A stretch of DNA of 50,595 nucleotides, from the NCBI RefSeq assembly GCF_007896895.1, contig NZ_VOGW01000006.1:1-50595 (forward strand), read 5' to 3'. This DNA is from Streptomyces misionensis (lineage in GTDB: Bacteria; Actinomycetota; Actinomycetes; Streptomycetales; Streptomycetaceae). A program made the translations under genes and the position numbers. Position 1 is the first letter of the stretch; the number at the start of each line of letters is the position of its first letter. The notes under the pieces were generated by a model, which saw nothing but the letters and a program-made list of their open reading frames with translations, searched no databases and was not told the DNA's origin. Below are positions 17,666 to 26,301 of the stretch, piece after piece.

Positions 17666-17711
17666 CCGTCAAGCGAGTCCGAACGGGACGTTCGCGGGCT
17701 CCCTTTAGTTC

Positions 17712-17736
17712 TGTCGAATGGTCGTGTCATTCGACA
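17712..17736. promoter_or_regulatory. 25-bp perfect inverted repeat
   Basis: TGTCGAATG (17712-17720) and CATTCGACA (17728-17736) with a 7-bp spacer. It shares TGTCGA words with the neighbouring sites but has a different geometry, so it may bind a second regulator or a different form of the same one. Confidence 0.6.
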
Positions 17737-17744
17737 CAATCAAT

Positions 17745-17778
17745 CGATTTTGTCGAGTGACAAAGTCGCTTGTACGTT
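17745..17778 (+). promoter_or_regulatory. P450 promoter overlapped by operator site 3
   Basis: Operator arms CGATTTTGTC and GACAAAGTCG around GAGT (17745-17768). A promoter TTGTCG (17750-17755), 17-bp spacer, TACGTT (17773-17778) overlaps it, so protein bound here would block RNA polymerase. About 40 bp remain to the P450 start. Confidence 0.6.
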
Positions 17779-17817
17779 TGTGGGAGACCGATTGATGCGG
17801 AAATGAAAGGCACGCTC

Positions 17818-20800
17818 ATGACCCAGCCGTCCGTCCTCACGGCCCAGCCGGTGCCCGAGCGCCCGGCCCTGCCCTTGGTCGGCCACGCCCTCATGCTTCC
17901 GAAGGGCTTCGCCGCGACCGTCCACATGATGAAAGAGGTCAAGGAACTCGGGCCGGTCTACCGGATCCGCGCCTTCGGGACCGAGCTGGTGATCGTGGGC
18001 GGCCTGGATCTGGTGACGGAACTGGCCGACGAGTCCCGCTTCCGCAAGAACGTGCACCCTGAACTGGTCGACATCCGCCAGTTCGCCGGGGACGGCCTGT
18101 TCACCGCCTTCAACCACGAGCCGAACTGGCAGAAGGCGCATGACATCCTCATGCCGGCGTTCTCACTGGGCGCGATGCGCGACTACCACGCGACGATGCT
18201 GCGGGTCGCCCGCTCCCTGATCGGCAAGTGGGACCAGGCCGCAGGCGGGCGTGCCGTGGACGTCCCCGGGGACATGACCCGCCTGACCTTCGACACCATC
18301 GGTTTGTGCGGCTTCGACTACGACTTCGAATCGTTCCGCCAGGACGACCCGCACCCCTTCGTGGAGGCCATGACGCGGGCCCTGGCGTTCACCCAGGCCA
18401 AGGGAGAGTCCATTCCCGGCTCGGAGCGCTTCCGGCGGAAGCGCTCCGAGCAGTTCCGCCAGGACGTCAAGCTCATGACGAACCTCGTCGACGAGGTCAT
18501 CCGGCAGCGCAGGCGGTCCGGCGACACCAGCACCGGCGATCTGCTCGGCAGGATGCTGCACACCCCGGACGCCCGCACGGGCCGGCCACTGGACGATGTG
18601 AACATCCGCAACCAGGTCATCACGTTCCTCATCGCCGGGCACGAGACGACCAGTGGTGCCCTGTCCTTCGCCCTGTACTACCTGACCAAGCACCCGGAAG
18701 TGCTCGCGCGGGCGCAGGCCGAGGTCGACGGCCTGTGGGGCGACGCGGAGGCGCCCGACCCCGACTACGGTGACATCGGCAAGCTCACCTACATCCGCCA
18801 GGTGCTCAACGAGAGCCTCCGGCTGTGGCCGACCGCCCCCGCCTTCGCGGTGGAGCCCCTTCAGGACACGGTCATCGGCGGCAAGTACGCCGTCCGCAAG
18901 GGCGAGACGCTGATGGTCCTCACCCCGGCTCTGCACCGCGACCCCGCCTGGGGTGAGAACGTCGAGCTGTTCGATCCCGAGCGCTTCACCCAGGAGCAGG
19001 AGGAGAAGCGTTCCGTCCACCTGTTCAAGCCGTTCGGTAACGGTGAACGAGCCTGCATCGGACGCCAGTTCGCCCTCCACGAGGCCACGCTTCTGCTGGG
19101 CCTGCTCGTCCACCGCTACCGACTGATCGACCACACCGACTACCAGCTGGAGATCAAGCAGACACTCACCCTCAAGCCCGACGACTTCACGCTCAAGCTC
19201 GCCCGGCGCACCACCCAGGAGCGCCGCCGGGCCGCCGTGACGGTGAGCGAGACGACGGCGGGACAGAGCGCGGGTACGGCCCGGCGGGCCTCCGGCACCG
19301 CACTCACCCTGCTGCACGGCTCCAACCTCGGCACCTGCGCCGGCATCGCCCGCGACCTGTCGGACGAAGGCGAGGAGCGCGGCTTCACTTCCTCCGTGGC
19401 GTCCCTCGACGACGCCACCGGGAAGCTGGATCCCGCCGCCGGTCCACTGGTGATCGTGGCCGCCTCCTACAACGGCCGACCCACCGACGACGCCGCCGCA
19501 TTCGTCGCCTGGCTGGAAGATCTGGAGCCCGGCTCGCTCGCCGGCCTCCCGTACGCTGTGCTCGGCGTCGGCGACCGCAACTGGGCCGCCACCTACCAGC
19601 GGATCCCCACCCTCATCGACGAACGCCTCACGGCGGCCGGCGCCGTACCCATCCTCGCCCGTGGCGCGGCCGACGCCTCCGGAGACTTCGCCGGAACGGT
19701 CGACCGCTGGACCACAGACCTGTGGAACTCTCTCCTCGAGCGGTACGGCGACGCCACGGTCGACGCCGCTGCGGCCGCCGAGCCTGAGGAGGACCAGGGC
19801 CTCTACGAACTGGAGGACGCCACCGACTCGGTCATCGGCGGCCTCGCCGCCCGGCACGGCGTGCAGCCCATGGAGGTCCTCGATGCCTACGAACTCGTCG
19901 ACACCGATCACGAACTCGGCCGCTCCAAGCGCTTCCTTCGCCTTCGCCTGCCCGAGGGCGTCACCTACCGCACGGCCGACCACCTGGCGATCCTGCCGAG
20001 CAACCCGGAGGCACTCGTCCAGCGGGTCGCCGCCCGCTTCGGACTCGACCTGGACCGCACGGTCCGCCTGCGCGCCCGGCGCCGCAGCCGGGGTGCCCTG
20101 CCCGTCGACCGGCCGCTGACCCTGCGCCGCCTCCTCACCGACTTCGTCGAGCTCCAGGACGCCGCCACCCCGGAGCAGGTGGCCGTGCTCGCCGAGTACA
20201 CCGCCTGCCCGCCCGAGAAGCAGCCCCTGGTCGCCCTCGCCACCGCCGAGCCCGAGGACTTCCGTGAGCAGGTGACCTCACAGGGGCGCAGCCTCTTGGA
20301 CCTCCTGGAGCAGTACCGCGCCTGCGAGCTGCCCTTCGAACACTTCCTGGAGCTGGTGCCGGTCCTGCGGCCCCGTCATTACTCCATCTCCTCCTCCGCC
20401 GAGGCGTCGCCCGGCGAGGTGGACCTGATGGTGTCGCTCCTTGCCGCGCCCCACCGCTGCGGCGAGGGAACCTTCCGCGGCATCGCCTCACACTATGTCC
20501 GGACTGTGAAGGCCGGTGACTTCGTCCAGGCCAGGGTGCTGCCGTGCAGCGACTCCTTCCGCCTCCCCGAGGACCCGTCCGTCCCGGTGATCCTGGTCAG
20601 CGCGGGCACCGGCCTCGCGCCCTTCCGCGGTGCGGCCCTCGACCGGCACCACAGGGGGGCCACCGGTACCCTGCTCTGCTACTTCGGCTGCGACCACCCC
20701 GCCGTCGACTACCTCCACCGCGAGGAGTTCGAGCTGGCCGAGGCCGCCGGCGCCGTCAGCATGCGTCCCACCTTCATGCACGCGCCCGTCGACGGTGTCC

Positions 20801-21030
20801 GCTTCGTCCAAGAGCGCATCGCCCGGGAAGCCGACGAGGTCTGGGCCGTGCTGGAGGCCGGGGGCAAGGTCTACGTCTGCGGCGACGGGCGGAGGATGGC
20901 GCCCGCGGTGCGCGAGGCGTTCATGGCGATCTGCCGCGAGCGAACGGGCGCGGACGAGGGGGAGGCGGCAGGCTGGCTGACCAGCCTCGTCGAGTCCGGT
21001 CGCTATGTCGAGGACGTCTGGGCCGGCTGA
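17818..21030 (+). CDS. Self-sufficient cytochrome P450-reductase fusion, CYP102 type
   Basis: A 1070-aa natural fusion of P450 heme domain and diflavin reductase, like P450 BM3. The heme domain (about 1-460) has the I-helix AGHETTSG (T277/T278), the ExxR motif ESLR and the heme loop FGNGERACIG with thiolate Cys413. The FMN domain starts at LTLLHGSNLGTCAG; the FAD/NADPH part has RPRHYSISSS, GTGLAPFRG and VYVCGDGRRM. Family members hydroxylate medium- to long-chain fatty acids near the omega end with NADPH and O2. The start is ATG 17818, with AAAGG 7 bp upstream; upstream in-frame codons lack a ribosome binding site. Control by the TetR gene downstream is likely from shared operators. Confidence 0.95.
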   Translation: MTQPSVLTAQPVPERPALPLVGHALMLPKGFAATVHMMKEVKELGPVYRIRAFGTELVIVGGLDLVTELADESRFRKNVHPELVDIRQFAGDGLFTAFNHEPNWQKAHDILMPAFSLGAMRDYHATMLRVARSLIGKWDQAAGGRAVDVPGDMTRLTFDTIGLCGFDYDFESFRQDDPHPFVEAMTRALAFTQAKGESIPGSERFRRKRSEQFRQDVKLMTNLVDEVIRQRRRSGDTSTGDLLGRMLHTPDARTGRPLDDVNIRNQVITFLIAGHETTSGALSFALYYLTKHPEVLARAQAEVDGLWGDAEAPDPDYGDIGKLTYIRQVLNESLRLWPTAPAFAVEPLQDTVIGGKYAVRKGETLMVLTPALHRDPAWGENVELFDPERFTQEQEEKRSVHLFKPFGNGERACIGRQFALHEATLLLGLLVHRYRLIDHTDYQLEIKQTLTLKPDDFTLKLARRTTQERRRAAVTVSETTAGQSAGTARRASGTALTLLHGSNLGTCAGIARDLSDEGEERGFTSSVASLDDATGKLDPAAGPLVIVAASYNGRPTDDAAAFVAWLEDLEPGSLAGLPYAVLGVGDRNWAATYQRIPTLIDERLTAAGAVPILARGAADASGDFAGTVDRWTTDLWNSLLERYGDATVDAAAAAEPEEDQGLYELEDATDSVIGGLAARHGVQPMEVLDAYELVDTDHELGRSKRFLRLRLPEGVTYRTADHLAILPSNPEALVQRVAARFGLDLDRTVRLRARRRSRGALPVDRPLTLRRLLTDFVELQDAATPEQVAVLAEYTACPPEKQPLVALATAEPEDFREQVTSQGRSLLDLLEQYRACELPFEHFLELVPVLRPRHYSISSSAEASPGEVDLMVSLLAAPHRCGEGTFRGIASHYVRTVKAGDFVQARVLPCSDSFRLPEDPSVPVILVSAGTGLAPFRGAALDRHHRGATGTLLCYFGCDHPAVDYLHREEFELAEAAGAVSMRPTFMHAPVDGVRFVQERIAREADEVWAVLEAGGKVYVCGDGRRMAPAVREAFMAICRERTGADEGEAAGWLTSLVESGRYVEDVWAG

Positions 21031-21048
21031 CCGGCTCCGCGGAGAGCT

Positions 21049-21080
21049 ACGGCCACGGATGTGCGGGCGCCCGTGGCCGT
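21049..21080. terminator. Bidirectional hairpin between P450 and TetR genes
   Basis: Perfect 10-bp arms ACGGCCACGG (21049-21058) and CCGTGGCCGT (21071-21080) with a 12-nt loop, 18 bp after the P450 stop and touching the stop of the convergent TetR gene. Confidence 0.8.
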
Positions 21081-21703
21081 CAGCTGATCGGGACGTCCGG
21101 GAGTTCGAGCTTGCCACCGGCCAGCGCGACCGTCGCAGCGATCAGGGCTCGCAGCCCCGTGTTGTCAGCAGGCTCCCCCGGGGCGTAGAGACGTTGCATC
21201 GTCAGGCCGTCGATGCCGGAGAGGAAGAACCGGGCGACAAGGCCCGGGGGCTGAGCGAGGACATACCCGGTGCGGGACGCGGTCTCGGCGAAGATGCGCT
21301 CCGTGACCTCGGTGACCTGCTGATAGTGGGCCGTACGCGCTTCGGAGAGACCAGGAGTGCGCAGGGCCAGCATGGCCAGCTCCGTCAGCAGCTGGTAACC
21401 GCTCGCCTCCACCTCGACCGTGCGCCACAGGGCGCCGGCCATCGCAGCGATCGTCTCCTCGAAGCCCGCGTCCTGCGGAGCCGCCCGCTCGACCTGCGCG
21501 ATCAAGTCCCCGGTCAGCTGCTCCATGACCGCCCGGTAGAGGTCCTCCTTCGTGCCGAAGGTGTAGTGGACCGTCGCCTGGGCGACACCAAGCTCTGCGG
21601 CGATGGCACGCGTACTGCCCGCGGTCACGCCTTCCCTCGTCATGAGAGCGATGGCCGCTTTGATCAGCTGGGGTCGGCGCTCGGCCGCGGAAACATGAGC
21701 CAC
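21080..21703 (-). CDS. TetR/AcrR family regulator of the P450 locus
   Basis: A 207-aa regulator. HTH at residues about 8-52: RPQLIKAAIALMTREGVTAG, then IAAELGVAQATVHYTFGTKE. The C-terminal part (LLTELAMLALRTPGL, FFLSGIDGLTMQRLYAPG) is of the PaaX-unrelated, BetI-like TetR type. The start is GTG 21703, only 7 bp behind a TATAGT -10, so the message is probably leaderless. Its own promoter carries the same 24-bp dyad as the P450/ADH intergenic region, which points to autorepression and control of both enzymes; fatty acid or a related lipid is a plausible inducer. Confidence 0.9.
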   Translation of the reverse strand: MAHVSAAERRPQLIKAAIALMTREGVTAGSTRAIAAELGVAQATVHYTFGTKEDLYRAVMEQLTGDLIAQVERAAPQDAGFEETIAAMAGALWRTVEVEASGYQLLTELAMLALRTPGLSEARTAHYQQVTEVTERIFAETASRTGYVLAQPPGLVARFFLSGIDGLTMQRLYAPGEPADNTGLRALIAATVALAGGKLELPDVPIS

Positions 21704-21717
21704 TCGTTCGACTATAC

Positions 21718-21741
21718 CGACTTAGTCACTGGACCAAGTCG
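21718..21741 (-). promoter_or_regulatory. Operator site 4, TetR own promoter
   Basis: Arms CGACTTAGTC and GACCAAGTCG around ACTG, with one unpaired position per arm. It adjoins the -10 TATAGT of the TetR gene (minus strand). GACnAAGTCG is shared with site 3 before the P450. Confidence 0.65.
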
Positions 21742-21960
21742 TTCCTGGGGGCACCCCGCTGGATGGTGCTGGGGGGACCTCCACCTCGGCACGGCGCACC
21801 TGACGCTGGGGCACAGCCTCCGCCACGCAAGGAAAGGGCGCGGGGTCCGCTCCCGCGGGGCTCGGCGCATGCGAGGAAAGATGGACGCAAGACACTTGCA
21901 CCACCCGGAAGTGGTGGCCGCCGCGGGCCGCCTGTCGTCACGATCCACCGGAGTTCCGGT

Positions 21961-22899
21961 ATGACCGGTTGCCTGCTTTTGCTCTGTGTGCTCGGCGTGG
22001 CGGTTGCCGTGCCGGTCGCTCGGGCGTTGAACCGTGCGGTGTGGCCGGAGCGGGGGCCCGTGCTCGGTCTGTGGGTGTGGCAGTGCCTGGTCGCCACCGC
22101 CCTGCTGAGCTGCCTGACCGCGCTGGTGCTGGGTTTGGCCGCGGGTTTCCGTACGGTCCGCGACCATCTCTTCGGCTCGGCGCCGCCCGGCGTCGTGGCC
22201 GCCTACCGGCTGTCCTCCGCCCCCGCCTGGGCCATGGCCCTCACCTTGCTGCTGGCGGCGGGGGCCGCTTGGACGGTGGCCGTGCTGGTCGGGCAGCTCG
22301 GGGCGGTCCGCCGGGCCCGGGGCGCGGCGCGTGCCCGGCTGCGGGAGCGGGCGCCCGAACTGCCCGCGGGCCTGCCCGCGGGCCGCGGCCCCCTGCTGGT
22401 CCTGGAGGAGGAGCATCCGGACGTCTGGTGGGTGCCCGGCAGCCCGTTCCGGCTGGTCGTCACCACGGGCGCGCTGCACCGGCTGACCGATCGCCAGCTG
22501 GACGCCGTCCTCACGCACGAGCGCGGTCACGCCCGCGCCCGCCATGACTGGCTGCTGCAGGTGTCCGCCGCTCTGGCCGGTGCGCTTCCGAGGGTTTTGC
22601 TGTTCACCCACTTCTGCGAACAGACGCATCGGCTGGTGGAGTGGGCCGCCGACGACACCGCCGCCCGGCACTGCGGGCATGTCACCACCGCGCTGGCCCT
22701 CATCGAGCTGAACCAGCACCGCGGGGTCCTCTCCCACACATCCGGCCGCCGCCTGCTCGACGACCGGGTGAACCGTCTCCTCACGCCCCCGCCGACGCTC
22801 AGGCGGCGACAACGCACGCTCATCGCCGGCGCGGCGGCACTGGCCCCGCTGCTGCCGCTGCTCATCACCTTCGCGCCGGGAATCGACGCGCTCCACTGA
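21961..22899 (+). CDS. M56/M48-like membrane metallopeptidase
   Basis: A 312-aa membrane protein. Transmembrane segments at about 2-20, 36-62 and 88-112 precede a cytoplasmic zinc-protease domain with LVVTTGALHRLTDRQLDAVL and the HExxH motif THERGHARARHDW (His186, Glu187, His190); EWAADDTAARHC supplies the third ligand region. A further hydrophobic segment is near the C-terminus. This is the BlaR1-type M56 protease without a sensor domain. Usually a BlaI/CopY-type repressor gene lies beside it; none is seen here. ATG 21961 follows CGGAG at 8 bp. Confidence 0.85.
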   Translation: MTGCLLLLCVLGVAVAVPVARALNRAVWPERGPVLGLWVWQCLVATALLSCLTALVLGLAAGFRTVRDHLFGSAPPGVVAAYRLSSAPAWAMALTLLLAAGAAWTVAVLVGQLGAVRRARGAARARLRERAPELPAGLPAGRGPLLVLEEEHPDVWWVPGSPFRLVVTTGALHRLTDRQLDAVLTHERGHARARHDWLLQVSAALAGALPRVLLFTHFCEQTHRLVEWAADDTAARHCGHVTTALALIELNQHRGVLSHTSGRRLLDDRVNRLLTPPPTLRRRQRTLIAGAAALAPLLPLLITFAPGIDALH

Positions 22900-23063
22900 C
22901 CGGCTCACCCGTACAGGCGTCCGGGACGCACGCGTCCACCGGTGCTGCGCCAGGCTGGTGAGACGGGGACGGATCAGCACCCCTTCGGGAGAACGCCATC
23001 GACACGACACGAAGAGCGCGGTCGCGGTCCGGGCCGGCCGCCCGGTGGCTCGCGCGGTGCGCC

Positions 23064-24410
23064 GTGGTGGCAGCGATCGCCGCCGTGGCGGTGCTGCTGC
23101 TCGCGCTGGGCGGGGGCGGACTGCTCGTGGCCGCGGCCGGGGTCCTCGGGCTGGTGGTCTGCGCCGCCGGCCTCTGGTGGTTCGTGGCCCGGCGCGGTCC
23201 GGTGCGGCTGTTCGGCGCCTTCCTGGCCGTCGCGGCGCCGGTCGGCGTGCTGGTGTTCTTCGCGCGAAGCGGCCTGTGGCTCATCGCGTTGCTCTCCAGC
23301 CTGTGCTGGGCGGCCGCGGTGACCTGCGGTCGCGCGGCGCTGCACCGAGCGCGGCCGCCCCGGTCGCAGCGGCCCACGCGCGCCCGTCGCCCGAAGCGGG
23401 CGGTGCTGATCATGAATCCGAAGTCGGGGGGCGGCAAGGTCGGCCGCTTCGGCCTCGTGGAGCGGGCGGAGCGACTGGGCGCACGGGTGATCCTGCTGGA
23501 CCCGTCGGCCCCGGTCGACGTGGGCGAACTGGCCCGCGAGGCCGTGGCAGACGGTGCCGACCTGCTCGGTGTCGCCGGCGGCGACGGCACTCAGGCGCTG
23601 GTCGCGGCCGTCGCCGCCGAGCACGGACTGCCGTTCCTGGTGATCTCCGCGGGCACCCGCAACCACTTCGCCATGGACCTCGGCCTCGACCGCGCCGACC
23701 CGGCCCGCTGCCTCGACGCCCTGACCGACGGCGAGGAGATCCGGGTCGACCTCGGCGACGTCTCCGGCCGTCCCTTCGTCAACACGGTGTCCTTCGGTGT
23801 GTACGCGGACATCGTGCAGAGCCCCGAGTATCGCGACGACAAGACGGGCACCGCCCTGAAGCTGATGCCGGACCTGTTGGCCCGGGAGGGCGCGCGACGG
23901 CTCGACGCGCGGGTGGACGGCATCCGGCTCGCGGACCAGCAGGCGCTGTTGATCAGCAACAACCCGTACGCCTCCCCCGACGAGCTGGGCGGCGGCGGGC
24001 GCCGGCCCGTGCTCGACGGCGGTGAGCTGGGCGTGATCGGGATCAGGGTGGAGAACGCGGCGCAGGCGGCGGAACTGGCCGTACGGGGCTCGCAGGCGTC
24101 GGGGCTCACCGTGACGACCGCGCGGTGGGCCGAGGTGACGGCCGGGGGACCGCAGAGATCGGTGGCCGGGGAGGCGCGGATCCCGGTCGCGGTGGACGGG
24201 GAGGCGCTGTGGCTGCGCACACCGGTCGCTTGCTCGGTACGGCCCGGCGCGCTGCGGGTGCTGCTGCCGCGCGACCGCCCGGGCGTACCGCCACCTGCGC
24301 CGCCCGTCGACTGGCGGAGACTACTCGCCCTCGCGGGCGGTTCCGCCGAGCGCACGGCATCCCGCGAGGACCGTGCCCGACCACAGAACCGTCCCTGCAG
24401 TCCTCGGTGA
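23064..24410 (+). CDS. Diacylglycerol kinase family protein with N-terminal membrane region
   Basis: At least 448 aa. Three hydrophobic helices (about 1-90) precede a DAGK catalytic domain: VLIMNPKSGGGKVGRFG, the nucleotide motif GVAGGDGTQAL, then ISAGTRNHFAMDLGLDR and VNTVSFGVYADIV. Members phosphorylate diacylglycerol, sphingoid or related lipids. The GTG at 23064 lacks a ribosome binding site. The same frame extends upstream through RRARSRSGPAARWLARCAVV to an ATC at 22998 that sits 6 bp behind GGGAG, so translation may begin at this rare codon, giving 470 aa. Convergent with the dioxygenase gene. Confidence 0.85.
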   Translation: MVAAIAAVAVLLLALGGGGLLVAAAGVLGLVVCAAGLWWFVARRGPVRLFGAFLAVAAPVGVLVFFARSGLWLIALLSSLCWAAAVTCGRAALHRARPPRSQRPTRARRPKRAVLIMNPKSGGGKVGRFGLVERAERLGARVILLDPSAPVDVGELAREAVADGADLLGVAGGDGTQALVAAVAAEHGLPFLVISAGTRNHFAMDLGLDRADPARCLDALTDGEEIRVDLGDVSGRPFVNTVSFGVYADIVQSPEYRDDKTGTALKLMPDLLAREGARRLDARVDGIRLADQQALLISNNPYASPDELGGGGRRPVLDGGELGVIGIRVENAAQAAELAVRGSQASGLTVTTARWAEVTAGGPQRSVAGEARIPVAVDGEALWLRTPVACSVRPGALRVLLPRDRPGVPPPAPPVDWRRLLALAGGSAERTASREDRARPQNRPCSPR

Positions 24411-24496
24411 GGCCCGCACCTCGCCGCGATGCCGCGCGAGCCCCTCGGCCTGGCCCCACGACCGGCATATGGCGCCGGCCAGGGCGCGTGAGCTGA

Positions 24497-25363
24497 TCAG
24501 AGGTCGAGATAGTCGCCCAGGTCGGCGTAGTCGACCTGCCACAGGCCAGGGGAACCCGTCGGGTACTGGGAGCGGAACCCGAGCAGGCGCTGGACACGCG
24601 GCGAGAGCGTCCTGGCGACCTCCATGTCGACCAGGAAGGGGTACGCCTCCTCGCCGGTGAGGAAGCCCGGATTGAGGGCGAAAGCCACAGCCCGCCGGTA
24701 CTCGTCGCCGGTCTCGTTCGCGCCACCACCGTGGGCGGTCTTGCCGCTGAACAGAAGGGCGTCTCCCGCGCCCATGATCGCGGGAACCGTCTGCTCAGGA
24801 GTCCCGCGGTCCTCGAAGTCGCTCCAGTGGTTGCTCCCCGGGATGACTCGGGTGGCGCCGTTCTCCTCCGTGAAGTCCGTCAGGGCGATGAGGAAGTTGA
24901 GGGTGACTTCCGGACCGTTGGGCCCCATCCCGATGAACGGGAACCAGTTCTCCAGGTCCCGGTGCAACATCTGCGCCTGACTGTGGGGACCGATCTCGAT
25001 CACCTGCGCGGTGGTCATCCAGTACGTGCCCGACTCCGGAAGGAAGATCTGGTCGCAGATCTCGTGGACCAGGGAGTGTTCGAGGATCTCGTTGCGGAAG
25101 GTGGCGCTGTGCGTGACCAGGTTCGTGAGTCGCTTGGTGTTGCTGCCGTGGAACGCGGCCACCATTTCGTTCTCGTGGGTCGAGCCCGGGCGAAGCGCCT
25201 GCAGCGGCGGCTCGATCTCGGCGTTGAAACGGTCCATCTGCTCCTTCGTCAGGAAGTTCCTGACGATGACGCCTCCGTCGCGGGTCAGGAGCTCGAGAAT
25301 CTCGTCCGTCGGCGTGTCAGCCGCCACCGACGGCAGGGTCTGGGGCTGCTTCTGTGTTGTCAT
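24497..25363 (-). CDS. Phytanoyl-CoA dioxygenase (PhyH) family protein
   Basis: A 288-aa Fe(II)/2-oxoglutarate-dependent oxygenase. The iron ligands are H134 and D136 (MLHRDLENW) and H211 (SGKTAHGGGANET); R224 in EYRRAVAFAL is placed to bind 2-oxoglutarate. ATNGATRVIPGSNHW-type sequence (GATRVIPGSNHWSDFED) matches the family core. ATG 25363 follows GGAGAGA. It is the last gene of the catabolic cluster, with its own conserved upstream module (25451-25549). It may hydroxylate an acyl-CoA or a small-molecule substrate of the pathway; the substrate is unknown. Confidence 0.88.
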   Translation of the reverse strand: MTTQKQPQTLPSVAADTPTDEILELLTRDGGVIVRNFLTKEQMDRFNAEIEPPLQALRPGSTHENEMVAAFHGSNTKRLTNLVTHSATFRNEILEHSLVHEICDQIFLPESGTYWMTTAQVIEIGPHSQAQMLHRDLENWFPFIGMGPNGPEVTLNFLIALTDFTEENGATRVIPGSNHWSDFEDRGTPEQTVPAIMGAGDALLFSGKTAHGGGANETGDEYRRAVAFALNPGFLTGEEAYPFLVDMEVARTLSPRVQRLLGFRSQYPTGSPGLWQVDYADLGDYLDL

Positions 25364-25670
25364 GTGACTTCTCTCCCTGAATGTGTCCCCGCTTGATCGG
25401 ACACCCGATCGCGCGTCGGCAATCCTGGCCTTCCTGGCCGGTTGCCCGTTGTTTCCTCGCTGTTCCTGTGGTTGGTGGCGTTGTTCTCGCCGGCCACGGC
25501 CGCCGGCGAGAACGACAGCGAGCACCTGCCTTGCTCGGGGCCGGTGCACGAGGCGCTCCGTACCGGTCGGAAGTCCGTGCCTGCGATCGCGGGGCTCGAC
25601 GCCGGCGCGGCCTCCACGGCCTGGCCGCGGCGAGGTCGGTGAAGAGCCCCGTACCGGGACGCGTCGGGTG
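25364..25670. other. Dioxygenase leader, non-coding
   Basis: About 300 bp between the dioxygenase and the truncated phosphotransferase. It contains conserved module B and a strong hairpin: GTTCTCGCCGGC and GCCGGCGAGAAC are perfect 12-bp arms with a 7-nt loop (25483-25513). No coding sequence is recognised, though several frames are open. Confidence 0.55.
25451..25549 (-). promoter_or_regulatory. Conserved upstream module B
   Basis: It shares with module A (40083-40180) the words GTTTCCTCGCTGTTCC, TCGCC(G/A)GCC, AACGACAGCG and CCGGTGCACGA in the same order and nearly equal spacing, and with module C (45006-45068) the core ACGACAnnn(T/A)GCACC-N16-GGTGC. It lies upstream of the dioxygenase gene, 158 bp from core to start. 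Confidence 0.65.
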
Positions 25671-26301
25671 TCAGCGGCGAGTGCTCGCCGTCAGACCGGC
25701 GTATTGCCCGGCCCGCTCCAGCAGTCGGGGGACACCCGTTTCCAGCGACGGCCCGAAGGTCTTGTCGTGGGGACGCTCCCCACGCAGCCAGCGGGTGTGG
25801 ATGGCCTCCGGTGACGTCGATGCCGTGCAGGGCGACGAGGGTGTCGACGACCGCCTCGCTGGTGGCCCGGCGCTGCTCGGCGGAGGAGAGATGGGGTGGG
25901 ATCGTGTCGGTGATGACGATCCCGTCGAGCCGGGACATGAGGTAGAACGGCACGCCCAGAAGCGACTCGTCCTCGCAGACGGCGACGATCTCCGGTACCG
26001 GTACCCCGTGCTCGCCGAGGATCTTCTGGATGCGGGCCTCGCGCACCATGTCGTGCGTCGACTTGGGCAGGGGCGGCCGCGGTCCACGGCGTAGTACGAC
26101 GCAGTCGCCACCGCGCTGGATCAGATAGGTGATGTTGGAGTGGCCGTCGCCGATGCGCTGCCACGCGAGCGGGCCGCTGCCGATGCCGTGTGCGTCGAGG
26201 AAGCCGGTGACCGCGTCGAGGACCAGGAGCGGAGGGCTGTCGAGATGACGGGCCGTCTCCCCGCCGGCGACGACTTCCACGCCGTCAGGGGCGGTATGCA
26301 T
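25671..26301 (-). pseudogene. Truncated APH-type phosphotransferase
   Basis: The N-terminal 165 or so residues match acyl-CoA-dehydrogenase-linked phosphotransferases (ACAD10-like, about 350 aa): IGDGHSNITYLIQRGG, VVLRRGPRPPLPKSTHDMVR, then LMSRLDGIVITDTIP and DTLVALHGIDVTG. The catalytic HxDxxxxN loop and metal-binding DWE/D motif are absent. After about 25809 the frame runs into unrelated sequence; an alternative frame ends with LETGVPRLLERAGQYAG and a stop at 25671. The ATG at 26301 overlaps the acyl-CoA dehydrogenase stop, so coupling survives though the product cannot be an active kinase. Confidence 0.7.

Noticed and set aside
18163..19983. A 606-codon minus-strand open frame inside the P450 gene
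   Set aside because: It is antisense to conserved P450 motifs, including the I-helix and the heme-binding Cys.
25384..25814. A plus-strand protein gene in the dioxygenase leader
   Set aside because: The frame is Arg/Cys/Ser-rich with no domain, and the stretch contains conserved regulatory module B and a hairpin.
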